The notes under the pieces are model-generated. The model saw only the letters and a list, made by a program, of their open reading frames with translations, was not told the origin of the DNA and ran no database searches. A program made the position numbers and the translations under genes. From NCBI GenBank assembly GCA_937927775.1, contig CALBEF010000031.1:1-64000 (forward strand): a DNA stretch of 64,000 nucleotides, written 5' to 3'. Origin of the DNA: an uncultured Anaerolineae bacterium (lineage in GTDB: Bacteria > Chloroflexota > Anaerolineae > J036 > Brachytrichaceae). Position 1 is the stretch's first letter; every line of letters starts with the position of its first letter. Below are positions 30,739 to 39,336 of this stretch, piece after piece.

Positions 30739-32124
30739 ATGCAAACGCCTGGGTTATCCGCGTCGAGAAAGGTGTATCGCCGCTGTCCGTCGTGCAATTC
30801 ACGCGTGGCGCAGCACGAGAGCACCTGCCCGATCTGCGGCCACATCTTTGTCGCTGAACCGGCCGGCCTGCCGGCAGATGGGCCAGCGCCAGAGCCGGCC
30901 GAGATTCCACGAGTTTCCAACCGCAGGGGCAGCGCGGGATCAGTGCCCGGCGCGCCCATCGAGACCCGGCAGCCCTTCCTGTCACAACTGCCGTGGGGGG
31001 TGATCGGCGTTGGCGCTGTGATCGTGGCGCTGGTCATTGGCGCGGCGCTTCTGCTGCGCGACACCGGCGGGGGTGCTGAGCCATCCCCAACACCCGCTCT
31101 GCCCGGAGCGACGATCCAGGCCGCGCTGGGCGGCGAGCCAACTCAGCCTGCCACGCAGCAACCGGCAGCAGCCGCCACGATCACGTTTGCAGACACACCG
31201 CCCGCCGCCGAAGCCACCGAGACGCCAATCCCCGAACCGCCGACGGCCCTCCCTCCAACAGATACACCGGCGCCGCCGCCCGATCTTGAGTATGAAGTGC
31301 AAGCCGGCGACACCTGCGGCGGCATTGCCATGAAATACAATGTGCCGGTAAACGTCATCATCAGCTACAACAACCTCGACGCCAACTGCTTCCTGCGCAT
31401 CGGCGACAAGCTGCGCATTCCACAACCGACGCCGACACCAGGGCCGGCCCCTGCGCTGCCGCCGGACACAACGCCCCCGGACACGGCGACGCCTGACACG
31501 ACACAACCCACTCAGCCGGCCTTGCCAACGGCGACGCTTCCGCCCCAGATCGTGTACACCGTGCGCGAGGGGGATACCTGCGGCGAGATTGCGCAACGTT
31601 TTCGTATGCCGGTCAACCACCTCATTCAACAGAACGGGCTTGACGACAACTGTTTGATTCGCATCGGCCAGGTGTTGACGCTCACGTTTGCCACACCCAC
31701 GCCGGCGGTCTCACCCACGCCCATCATTGCCCAGACACCCACGCCGCGCGCCGGCTACCCCGCGCCGCAACTCGTGTCGCCGGTCGAGGATGCGGTGATC
31801 ACCGAGTCATTCGAGTCGGTCATGCTTGCGTGGCTGAGCGTCGGGCTGCTGAAAGAGAACGAGTGGTATGTGGTGCAGGTGCAGCCTGCCGGGGCAATTA
31901 CCGTCCCTGTGTTCGAGACCAGGGCGACATCCATCAGGTTGACCCGCGCGATTTTCGGCGACCTTGACGAGCGGTCGTTTGCCTGGTGGGTACAGGTAAA
32001 GCAACTGGTGGCAGTTGACCCGCGCACGAACGAGCGCGTGTACAACGACCTTAGCCCGGCAAGCGCCGTGCGCCGGTTCGTCTGGCGGCGCCCGCCCGGC
32101 ACGCCGGCGCCGAACGGCGCATGA
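30739..32124 (+). CDS. zinc-ribbon membrane protein with two LysM domains
   Basis: This 461-residue protein has a cytoplasmic zinc ribbon at the start (Cys16, Cys19, Cys30, Cys33), one membrane segment (about 88-110), then a long Pro/Thr-rich exported linker. Two LysM domains follow (about 183-227 and 271-316; both contain GDTCG), then a C-terminal beta-rich region without a recognised catalytic domain. LysM domains bind peptidoglycan-type glycans. The paired Cys residues in each LysM suggest disulfides. The stop overlaps the next start (ATGA). Confidence 0.85.
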   Translation: MQTPGLSASRKVYRRCPSCNSRVAQHESTCPICGHIFVAEPAGLPADGPAPEPAEIPRVSNRRGSAGSVPGAPIETRQPFLSQLPWGVIGVGAVIVALVIGAALLLRDTGGGAEPSPTPALPGATIQAALGGEPTQPATQQPAAAATITFADTPPAAEATETPIPEPPTALPPTDTPAPPPDLEYEVQAGDTCGGIAMKYNVPVNVIISYNNLDANCFLRIGDKLRIPQPTPTPGPAPALPPDTTPPDTATPDTTQPTQPALPTATLPPQIVYTVREGDTCGEIAQRFRMPVNHLIQQNGLDDNCLIRIGQVLTLTFATPTPAVSPTPIIAQTPTPRAGYPAPQLVSPVEDAVITESFESVMLAWLSVGLLKENEWYVVQVQPAGAITVPVFETRATSIRLTRAIFGDLDERSFAWWVQVKQLVAVDPRTNERVYNDLSPASAVRRFVWRRPPGTPAPNGA

Positions 32125-32483
32125 GAGAGCAATCCGTTTCCCTCGTCTCCTTCTACGAACAGGTCTATGCCGTGACGCGGCTGATCCCGCAAGGCATGGT
32201 GATGAGCTACGGCGGCGTGGCGCGCCAGTTGGGCCGGCCGGGGCTGGCGCGCACTGTGGGGTATGCCCTGCATAACCTGCCTGCCGGCGCCGATGTGCCG
32301 TGGTGGCGGGTGGTCAACACTCACGGGCGCATTTCCAACAGCTACTCGCCCGAGGCGCAAGCCGATCTGCTGCGCGCAGAGGGCGTCGTGGTGGACAACG
32401 ATCTGCGGCTGGACATGCGCCGGCACGACGCAGAGATGATCGTCTATCGGAAGTTGCAGAGGCGGTCAAGGGAGCAGGGGTGA
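32121..32483 (+). CDS. alkyltransferase-like protein (ATL)
   Basis: This 120-residue protein has the DNA-binding half of O6-methylguanine-DNA methyltransferase. The usual PCHR active-site motif is replaced by VPWWRVVN, so it cannot accept alkyl groups. ATL proteins bind O6-alkylguanine and hand the lesion to nucleotide excision repair. The reading from family knowledge is clear; a partner here is not visible. It overlaps the LysM gene by four bases and is convergent with rpoD. Confidence 0.92.
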   Translation: MREQSVSLVSFYEQVYAVTRLIPQGMVMSYGGVARQLGRPGLARTVGYALHNLPAGADVPWWRVVNTHGRISNSYSPEAQADLLRAEGVVVDNDLRLDMRRHDAEMIVYRKLQRRSREQG

Positions 32484-32499
32484 GGGGGTGACAAAGGCT

Positions 32500-32539
32500 C
32501 ACCCTGTCACCTTGTCACCCTGTCACCCTGTCACCCTGT
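32500..32539. repeat. five-unit octad tract between ATL and rpoD
   Basis: Five 8-bp units in register, CACCCTGT, CACCTTGT, then CACCCTGT three times, fill the space between two convergent genes and end just past the rpoD stop. Confidence 0.95.
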
Positions 32540-32544
32540 CACTA

Positions 32545-34278
32545 CTACTGGTCGCTCAGATAGTCGCGCAGCCGCCGGCTGTGGTGAGGGTGGCGGAGCT
32601 TGCGCAGCGCCTTGGCCTCGATCTGCCGGACGCGCTCGCGGGTCACGCCGAAGGCCTGGCCCACCTCCTCCAGCGTGTGCGTCTTGCCGTCCTTGAAGCC
32701 AAAGCGCATCTCCAACACGTTGCGCTCGCGCTCGCTCAGAAAAGCCAGCACCGACCGGACCTGTTCCTTCAGCATTTCGAGCGTGGCCGAGTCGATCGGC
32801 GACATTTCGGTCTGGTCCTCAATGAAATCGCCCAGCAGGCTGTTCTGCTCGCTGCCGACCGGCGTCTCGAGCGAGATCGGCTCGGCCGACACGCGCATGA
32901 TGTCCTGCACGCGCCTGACGGCCTGTTCCAGTTTGCGCAAGAGGGCCGGGTCGATCGGCCTTCCGTTCGACTGGGCTTCCATGATCAGGGCCAGTTCGCG
33001 CTCGTTCAGCAAATTCATCTCCAGCGCCAGGTCCTCCGTAGTCGGCTCCTGACCGAGCTGCTGGGTCATCCGGCGCTGCACGCGCGACAGCCTGTTGATC
33101 GTCTCGACCAGATGCACGGGAATGCGAATCGTGCGCGCCTGATCGGCAATGGAGCGGCTGATGGCCTGGCGAATCCACCATGTGGCGTATGTGCTGAATT
33201 TGAAGCCGCGCCAGGCGTAAAATTTTTGCGTCGCGCGCAGCAGGCCCATATTGCCTTCCTGGATCAGGTCGAGGAAGGAAATGCCTCGCCCCAGGTAACG
33301 TTTGGCGATGCTGACGACCAGCCGCAGATTGGCGGCGATCAACGCGCGGCGCGCTTCATCGGCCCGGCGGCGCATGTCTGCCAGGTGCGCGTCGCAGCGA
33401 TCTGTGGGCGGCATCCAGACAGACGCTTCGTCCCACTCGATCAACTCGCCGGGGCCAGCGTGCTCCACATGCCGGGCCAGTTCATCGATAAAGTCCGGCG
33501 GGAAAATGATCGCCGTCAGAACCACCTCGAACAGCGGGCGGCTGATCTTTTCAACGGTCAGGTCCTGACCCCAGCCCATCTCGCGCAAATATCGCTCCAT
33601 GTAACACGGAGCGGGCGCCGAATACTGCAAGGGCATATCGCGCGCTTCACGCAGAATCTGGGCGAGATCCGGCCACGCAACCCGGCGCTGACCACATTCA
33701 TCCCGCACGGTCTGCCAGGCGGCTTCCAGGTGCTTGTGCGTGGCCGGCCAGATAGCGACGCCCGCTTTGCCGGCCTTTTCCTCAAGGATGTTGAAGAGTT
33801 GTTCGGCGCTGTAGGTTGCGCACAGACGCAATTCCTGGTCGGCGGTCAACAGAGGTGTGACGCTGATTTCGCGCAGATACATGCGAACGGGATCGTCGCT
33901 GGAGGTGTCACCGATTTCGGAGATGCGGCGCGTGTCCAGATCGGACAGGTCATCCGACAGAACATCATCGTCGTCCGCCTCGGTCAACGCATACGCCGCG
34001 GCCAGTTCGGCCTCATCATCGAGATCGAGCGCCTGTTCGCGCGTGTTGGCATCAGTCTCATCGGGGCTGTCACCTGCCAGCGAGTCGACACGCGAGATGT
34101 CGGCGTCGTCCGCAGCAAAGTCGTTGTCCTGCGCGTCCAATGCGCCGGCGCGCGTCGATGCGGCCGGCGTCAATATTCGACCGTCGAGATCGCCCTTGCG
34201 CAAGCCAGCCTCGCCCGGGCGACCGGCGTCGCGCCGGTCCGGGTTTTGCCGCGTTGACCTTGCCCGCGAGTTCGTCAT
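32545..34278 (-). CDS. rpoD: primary sigma factor RpoD
   Basis: This 577-residue group 1 sigma factor directs RNA polymerase to -10/-35 promoters. The N-terminus is very acidic (about 1-120). Region 1.2 starts at [12 protein letters not shown] non-conserved region of roughly 150 residues separates it from region 2. The -10 recognition helix [14 protein letters not shown], region 3 and the region 4.2 helix-turn-helix ([29 protein letters not shown]) follow. The start at 34278 has CAGGGA upstream. It follows dnaG by 34 bases, the classic dnaG-rpoD order. Confidence 0.97.
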   Translation of the reverse strand: MTNSRARSTRQNPDRRDAGRPGEAGLRKGDLDGRILTPAASTRAGALDAQDNDFAADDADISRVDSLAGDSPDETDANTREQALDLDDEAELAAAYALTEADDDDVLSDDLSDLDTRRISEIGDTSSDDPVRMYLREISVTPLLTADQELRLCATYSAEQLFNILEEKAGKAGVAIWPATHKHLEAAWQTVRDECGQRRVAWPDLAQILREARDMPLQYSAPAPCYMERYLREMGWGQDLTVEKISRPLFEVVLTAIIFPPDFIDELARHVEHAGPGELIEWDEASVWMPPTDRCDAHLADMRRRADEARRALIAANLRLVVSIAKRYLGRGISFLDLIQEGNMGLLRATQKFYAWRGFKFSTYATWWIRQAISRSIADQARTIRIPVHLVETINRLSRVQRRMTQQLGQEPTTEDLALEMNLLNERELALIMEAQSNGRPIDPALLRKLEQAVRRVQDIMRVSAEPISLETPVGSEQNSLLGDFIEDQTEMSPIDSATLEMLKEQVRSVLAFLSERERNVLEMRFGFKDGKTHTLEEVGQAFGVTRERVRQIEAKALRKLRHPHHSRRLRDYLSDQ

Positions 34279-34312
34279 ACGATCCCTGGCTGTAGACGCA
34301 TGTTCAACGGCG

Positions 34313-36235
34313 TCAACCAACCACCAGAACACCTCTCAGGCGGAGCGCCTTCTGCGCTCGCAGATGCTTCGCCGAAATATCCATGAGCCTGCGATTATAC
34401 TGTGCGACCCGCTCAGAATCGCCGCTGTTGCGCGCGTCATCGACCATGAAAGCCAGGCCGGCGCGCTCGCGTTGCAGGTTCTCCATACGCAAGCGCAGCG
34501 CCGTTCGGATGGCTTCCTCGCGCAGGAATGCTTCTCCGCCCGCCGCGCCGTCGCTCCATGCGTAGTCTGCAATCAAGCTCAGCCAGTCGTCGTCGTATTC
34601 GCTCTGCGGCTGGCCGGTGGCAGCGCGACTGAGTTGAACGAAGCCCAGACGCAGGGCCGGATTGAGAAAGTCGTCAACGCCTAACACTTCCAGGTTGGCG
34701 CGCGTGAGGGCCACATTGGCATCCATAAGCAAAGCGGGCAGGCGCGCCAGGATGGCAATCAAATGCAGTTCGAGATCGACCCGGCCCACCCTGGCCGGCG
34801 CGCCGGCCGGTTTGGTCGCATCGGGCGGGTTTTGCGCCGAGAGCGACGCCGGGCTGCGCGCCTCTGCGCCTGCCGCCGCGCGCGCAGAGCGTTGCGCCGC
34901 CCACGCCAGGCCCGTCGCTTCGACCACTGCGCGCGGGTTGAGTTGCAGCCGGCGGGCGATCTGCTGAAGATACACGTCGCGCTGCACCGGATCAGACAAA
35001 TCGCGCAGAATGGGCGCGATCGCCTTGATGGCATCGGACTTGCCGCGCGGCTCTGCGGTGTTGAAATGGCCCAGCAGCGCGTCAACAACGTGCTCGACGA
35101 TCGGCCGGGCCGCGGCGATCGCCTCGCGCCACCGTTCGGGCGACGCGAGCACGATCTCGTCCGGGTCCATGCCTGCGGGCAGGATGGCCACGCGGATGTC
35201 TGCGTTCAACTTCGATTCGTGACGGATGATGCCGCGCGGGTCGAACGCGGGCGTGTCATCGCGTTCCAGCGTGTCGCGCGCCACATCGAGGCCGCGCAAC
35301 ACCGCGCGGTTGCCGGCTGCGTCAGGGTCGAGCGCCAGGACGATGCGCGGGGTGAGCCGCTTGAGCGCCCGGAACTGGCTCTCCGTCAGAGACGTGCCCA
35401 TCCCGGCAACGACATTGGTGAAGCCGGCCTGGTGCGTGCCGATCACATCCATGTAGCCTTCCACCAGCACGGCGGTTTGTTCGTTGCGAATCGCGCTGCG
35501 CGCGCGGTCGAGACCAAACAGGAGGCGCCCCTTGTCAAACACCGGCGTCTGCGGCGAGTTCATGTATTTCGGCTCACTGCCGTCAAGGGATCGCGAGCCG
35601 AACCCGACCACGCCGCCTTTCTCATCCCGGATGGGAATCATCAGCCGGCCGCGAAAGCGGTCGTAACGCCGGCCTTCCGCGTTCTCGACGACAAGGCCGG
35701 CGTCGATCAGATCGTGAATGTCGAAACCGCGCCCCATCAGATAATTGGTCAGCGCGTGATAGTCCATCAGGCTGTAGCCCAGTTGCCAGGCAGCAATTGT
35801 TTCGGGTTTCAGACGCCGCTTGTCCTGCGCGTAGGCGCGGCAGTGGGCTGCCTGCGGCGCGGTCATGAGCAGGTGATGGAAGTACTCAGCCGCCTGCGTC
35901 AATGCCTGGCGCAGCCGGGCGTCACGATCTTCGGCAACCTTGTCCTGTTCGGTGCGCTCGTGAATTTCGACGCCGGCGCGCCGGGCCAGTTCGCGCAGCG
36001 CCTCGTTGAAGGTCAGTCCTTCCTTCTTCATCAGGAAGGAGAACACGTCACCCTGCTCGCCGCTCGAAAAGTCCTTGAAGGTCTGCGTCTCGGGAAAGAC
36101 AAAGAAAGAGGGCGTCCGCTCCGCCTGGAACGGCGACAACCCGCGATAGTTGCGGCCGCTGCGGGTGAGTTTGACGTAGGGGCTGACGATGTCGACGATG
36201 TCGATCCTGCTTTTCACGTCCTCGACAACAGACAT
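34313..36235 (-). CDS. dnaG: DNA primase DnaG lacking the zinc ligands
   Basis: This 640-residue primase makes the RNA primers for replication forks. The TOPRIM core ([16 protein letters not shown], then [10 protein letters not shown]) and the C-terminal helicase-binding region are intact. The N-terminal CHC2 zinc domain keeps its framework ([18 protein letters not shown]). However, all four metal ligands are replaced: Cys, His, Cys, Cys of E. coli become Ser34, Gln37, Asp55 and Ser58. The start at 36235 is chosen because a TATAAT lies seven bases upstream, implying a leaderless message, and because the protein then begins like other primases. Confidence 0.94.
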   Translation of the reverse strand: MSVVEDVKSRIDIVDIVSPYVKLTRSGRNYRGLSPFQAERTPSFFVFPETQTFKDFSSGEQGDVFSFLMKKEGLTFNEALRELARRAGVEIHERTEQDKVAEDRDARLRQALTQAAEYFHHLLMTAPQAAHCRAYAQDKRRLKPETIAAWQLGYSLMDYHALTNYLMGRGFDIHDLIDAGLVVENAEGRRYDRFRGRLMIPIRDEKGGVVGFGSRSLDGSEPKYMNSPQTPVFDKGRLLFGLDRARSAIRNEQTAVLVEGYMDVIGTHQAGFTNVVAGMGTSLTESQFRALKRLTPRIVLALDPDAAGNRAVLRGLDVARDTLERDDTPAFDPRGIIRHESKLNADIRVAILPAGMDPDEIVLASPERWREAIAAARPIVEHVVDALLGHFNTAEPRGKSDAIKAIAPILRDLSDPVQRDVYLQQIARRLQLNPRAVVEATGLAWAAQRSARAAAGAEARSPASLSAQNPPDATKPAGAPARVGRVDLELHLIAILARLPALLMDANVALTRANLEVLGVDDFLNPALRLGFVQLSRAATGQPQSEYDDDWLSLIADYAWSDGAAGGEAFLREEAIRTALRLRMENLQRERAGLAFMVDDARNSGDSERVAQYNRRLMDISAKHLRAQKALRLRGVLVVG

Positions 36236-36242
36236 GCGAATC

Positions 36243-36248
36243 ATTATA
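36243..36248 (-). promoter_or_regulatory. -10 box abutting the dnaG start
   Basis: On the minus strand TATAAT ends seven bases before ATG 36235, with no ribosome-binding site. A direct repeat GCTGGCTATC/GCTGGCTATA covers it. Confidence 0.55.
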
Positions 36249-36372
36249 GCCAGCGATAGCCAGCGACAGGGTCGTTTCAAGGCGGGGGCAATCCGGCCCA
36301 TTGCGCGGGATAAACCCACGCGGCAAAGCCGGCGCAGGCCGGCGATAGTATCTCGATTCTTGTGTAAAAGTG

Positions 36373-36392
36373 GCGCGAGATTAATCTCGCGC
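36373..36392. repeat. perfect 20-bp palindrome
   Basis: GCGCGAGATT followed by AATCTCGCGC lies between dnaG and secG. It resembles the units at 31-57 and 106-131 (GCGCGGATTTATCCCGCGC type), so it is probably a member of the same dispersed family. Confidence 0.8.
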
Positions 36393-36432
36393 TACCCCGG
36401 CAAAGAAATGCGCGCGCAAGCTTTGGCTGCGC

Positions 36433-36438
36433 TATAAT
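36433..36438 (+). promoter_or_regulatory. -10 box abutting the secG start
   Basis: TATAAT ends seven bases before the secG ATG; no ribosome-binding site is present. Confidence 0.6.
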
Positions 36439-36445
36439 CGCGCCC

Positions 36446-36676
36446 ATGCTTAACGTATTTCTCGGCATCGCCCAGATTCTCCTGGCGGTCGCGCTGGTGG
36501 CGGTGGTGCTGTTGCAGAGCAAAGGCGAGGAGCTTGGCGGCGTGTTCGGCGGCGCCCAGAGCGTCTATCAAACCCGGCGCGGCGTGGACAAGCTGTTGTT
36601 CACGATCACGGTGTTTCTGGCCATTGCCTTCTTCGTGCTCGCCATCTTCAACGTCGTCCTGTCCGCCCCACGCTGA
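36446..36676 (+). CDS. secG: preprotein translocase subunit SecG
   Basis: This 76-residue membrane protein assists SecYEG-mediated protein export. It has two membrane segments (about 4-23 and 52-72) and the family loop LLQSKGEELGGVFGG with a GGA tail. Length and topology are typical. It is probably transcribed as a leaderless message from the adjacent -10 box. A strong heptad-built hairpin (36691-36740) follows it. Confidence 0.95.
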   Translation: MLNVFLGIAQILLAVALVAVVLLQSKGEELGGVFGGAQSVYQTRRGVDKLLFTITVFLAIAFFVLAIFNVVLSAPR

Positions 36677-36741
36677 TTGACGATTGGCCGATTGACGATT
36701 GACGATTACGAAGGAAACGCCGCAATCGTCAATCGTCAATG
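36675..36741. repeat. inverted heptad tracts forming a 17-bp hairpin
   Basis: GATTGAC-type heptads (36675-36710) are followed by their reverse complements (36720-36741). ATTGACGATTGACGATT (36691-36707) pairs perfectly with 36724-36740 around a 16-base loop. It separates secG from the peptide-binding protein gene and may be a transcript-end or processing structure. Confidence 0.85.
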
Positions 36742-36759
36742 AGGGAATCGTAAATCGAG

Positions 36760-38445
36760 ATGCGCTCGTTTCGTCTGCCACTGCTCCTGATCGCCATCGG
36801 AGTGGTTGCTGTCGGCTTTGTCGTCTCCCAACTTCTCATCCCTCGCAGCACGGTGACAGTGCCGGATGTCGGCGGCACCTACGTTGAAGGCGTGGCCGGC
36901 GCGCCGCAGTACATCAACCCCCTGCTCTGCCAGTTGCACGACGAAGACCGCGACCTGTGCAGCCTTGTCTTTGTCGGCCTGACCCGGCTCAACGAAACCG
37001 GCGAAGTCGTGCCCGATCTTGCGTCCGGCTGGGAGATTTCCCCCGACGGCATCACGTACACCTTCAAGCTGCGCCAGGATGCGCGCTGGCAGGACGGACA
37101 GCCGGTCACCGCAGACGACGTTCTGTTCACCACGCGCCTGCTGCAGAACCCTGACTATCCAGGCCGGCCGGATGTTGGCGCGCTCTGGCAAAGTGTCACC
37201 GTCGTCAGAGTGGACGCCTATACGGTGCAATTCCAACTGGCGCAGCCGCTGGCGCCGTTTCTCGATTTCACCACCATCGGGCTGCTGCCCCAACACGCGC
37301 TCTCCGGCACATCGTCCGCCAATCTCAACCAGTTGCCTTTCAACTTGCAGCCGGTCGGCAACGGCCCGTGGCGTGTGGCCGAGGTGAACACGTCCAACAG
37401 CCGGGTCGCCTCGATCGCCCTGGAGCCAAACGCCAACTACTACGGCCCAAAGCCCAAATTATCCCGGCTGGTCTTCCGCTACTATCCGAACTCACAGGCC
37501 GTTTTTGAAGCGCTTCGAGCGGGCGATATAGACGGCATGGGCAATCTGCCGCTATCGCTGCTGAAACGGGCGGAAGCAATCCCTAATTTGACGATCTACA
37601 GCGCGACAAAATCGCGCTACGCCGCTCTGTTCATCAATCTGCGGCCAGACAGCGGAGCCATTGCGCTGTCCGATAAGGCAGTCAGGCTGGCGTTGATGCA
37701 CGCGCTCGATCGCGAACAACTTGTGCGCGACGTGCTGGGCGGACAGGGCGTTGTCGCAGACACGCCGTTCATCCCCGGCACATGGGCCTGTGACACCAGC
37801 GTCAAATCGCATCCATACGACCCGGAGCGGGCCATTCAGTACCTGCGGAGCGCCGGCTACGAGCTGGCCACTGTGGCGCCCTCCAATATTTCGGTCTGGC
37901 AGAAGAATGGCGAGCCGATCGCATTCACCCTGTTGACGCAGGATGACCCGACGCGCCGGGCGCTGGCAGAGGCTGTGGCCCGCCAGTGGCGCGATCTGGG
38001 GGTGCAAGTCAGCGTGCAGCCGGTGCGCAACCTGGTGCGCGACTTTCTGTCTCCCAGACAGTTTCACGTCGCTCTGGTGGAAAGCCTGGTTGACGGCGAT
38101 CCCGATCCCTACCCCATCTGGCACCGCAGCCAGATCGTCCCGCCCGGCCAGAACTACACCGGCTTCGACAATGCCGACGCGAGTGAATGGCTGGAAAAAG
38201 CGCGCCTGACCACCGACCGCGCCACCCGCTTTGAATACTACCGGCGCTTCCAGGCGCTGTTTGCGGAAGAGATGCCGGCTATTCCGCTGTACTACCCCAC
38301 CTATCAGTATGCGATCTCCTCGCGGGTCAAGCGCGTCCAGATACCGCCTTTGGTGTATCCCAGCGACCGGCTGCGCACGATCGGCGAGTGGTACGTCAAC
38401 GTGAAACGGATTCTGGCAAGCGAAGCCACCGCTCAGCCCCAATAG
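36760..38445 (+). CDS. peptide/nickel-type ABC transporter substrate-binding protein
   Basis: This 561-residue extracellular binding protein of family 5 (OppA/DppA type) has an N-terminal hydrophobic anchor (about 5-27) with no lipobox Cys, so it is probably membrane-tethered by an uncleaved helix. Typical features are VPDLASGWEISPDGITYTF near 87, FEALRAGDID near 247 and KAVRLALMHALDRE near 307. The transporter membrane and ATPase subunits are not in the window. The ligand cannot be told. Confidence 0.9.
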   Translation: MRSFRLPLLLIAIGVVAVGFVVSQLLIPRSTVTVPDVGGTYVEGVAGAPQYINPLLCQLHDEDRDLCSLVFVGLTRLNETGEVVPDLASGWEISPDGITYTFKLRQDARWQDGQPVTADDVLFTTRLLQNPDYPGRPDVGALWQSVTVVRVDAYTVQFQLAQPLAPFLDFTTIGLLPQHALSGTSSANLNQLPFNLQPVGNGPWRVAEVNTSNSRVASIALEPNANYYGPKPKLSRLVFRYYPNSQAVFEALRAGDIDGMGNLPLSLLKRAEAIPNLTIYSATKSRYAALFINLRPDSGAIALSDKAVRLALMHALDREQLVRDVLGGQGVVADTPFIPGTWACDTSVKSHPYDPERAIQYLRSAGYELATVAPSNISVWQKNGEPIAFTLLTQDDPTRRALAEAVARQWRDLGVQVSVQPVRNLVRDFLSPRQFHVALVESLVDGDPDPYPIWHRSQIVPPGQNYTGFDNADASEWLEKARLTTDRATRFEYYRRFQALFAEEMPAIPLYYPTYQYAISSRVKRVQIPPLVYPSDRLRTIGEWYVNVKRILASEATAQPQ

Positions 38446-38503
38446 GTCGCGCGAAACGCCAACACCGGCGTCCTGGCAATGGGTCTGCGCGGGCCGGCTC
38501 TGA

Positions 38504-38509
38504 TAAGAT
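38504..38509 (+). promoter_or_regulatory. -10 box close to the methyltransferase start
   Basis: TAAGAT (TAnnnT type) ends eight bases before ATG 38518, with no ribosome-binding site. Confidence 0.4.
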
Positions 38510-38517
38510 TGCCCTCG

Positions 38518-39333
38518 ATGACGAACCAACAGGCGCCACGGCAAACACCGATTTCCCCGGATCGATACGACGAAACCTACTTTTTGACCGCCTGCGAGGG
38601 TTACGAAGAGTTCATCCAGACCGAAGGCGAGCATCTATCGCGCCGGCTGAAACAGGCTTTCGAGTTCGCCAGTGTCGAGCGCGGCATGCGCGTGCTCGAT
38701 CTGGGCTGCGGGCGCGGGGAGATCGTCCGTCACGTGGCCCGGCTGGGCGCGCAAGCCTTCGGCGTGGATTACGCGCAGGCCGCCGTCACGCTATCACGCC
38801 GGATCATGGAGCGCGAGCAAAACGCCGGCGTGTATGGCCTGGCTCAGAGCGATGCCAAGCGGCTGCCCTTTCGTGACAATATATTCGACCGCGTGCTGTT
38901 GTTTGATGTCGTCGAGCACCTCCACCCCTGGGAGCTGGATATCTGTCTGCGCGAGGTGTTGCGCACGCTCAAGCCCGGTGGACAGGTCGTCGTGCACACC
39001 GCGCCCAATCGATGGTACGACCTGTACGCCTACCCGGTCGTGCGGCAGGTGCGCCGGCTGATGGGGCAGGGGCATCGCTACCCGGCCAACCCGCGCGCGC
39101 TCAATGTGGCCATCAACACCGAAGTGCACGTCAACGAGCAGGACATTCTGCGTCTGCGGCGCGTGCTCATCAAAAATGGCTTCAGCCGGGTCAAGGTTTG
39201 GCTGGACACGCCGCCCCAAAGGCGGGCTGAAGGCGCATTTATGGCGATGCTGCGGCACATCGCCTTCAACTGGATTCCCTTCGCGTGGTTCTTCGAGCGC
39301 GAGGTGTTTGCCATTGGCGCCAAGCTTGACTGA
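38518..39333 (+). CDS. class I SAM-dependent methyltransferase
   Basis: This 271-residue protein has the Rossmann-like methyltransferase fold: motif I VLDLGCGRGE near 60-69, the acidic ribose-binding Asp in FGVDYAQA, motif II FDVVEHLHP near 134, and GGQVVVHTAPNRWYD. It resembles UbiG-like and polysaccharide-associated methyltransferases; the C-terminal part is long and hydrophobic. The substrate is unknown. The start at 38518 is preferred over 38479 because the -10 box lies directly before it. The oxidoreductase gene follows after three bases. Confidence 0.85.
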   Translation: MTNQQAPRQTPISPDRYDETYFLTACEGYEEFIQTEGEHLSRRLKQAFEFASVERGMRVLDLGCGRGEIVRHVARLGAQAFGVDYAQAAVTLSRRIMEREQNAGVYGLAQSDAKRLPFRDNIFDRVLLFDVVEHLHPWELDICLREVLRTLKPGGQVVVHTAPNRWYDLYAYPVVRQVRRLMGQGHRYPANPRALNVAINTEVHVNEQDILRLRRVLIKNGFSRVKVWLDTPPQRRAEGAFMAMLRHIAFNWIPFAWFFEREVFAIGAKLD

Positions 39334-39336
39334 CGT

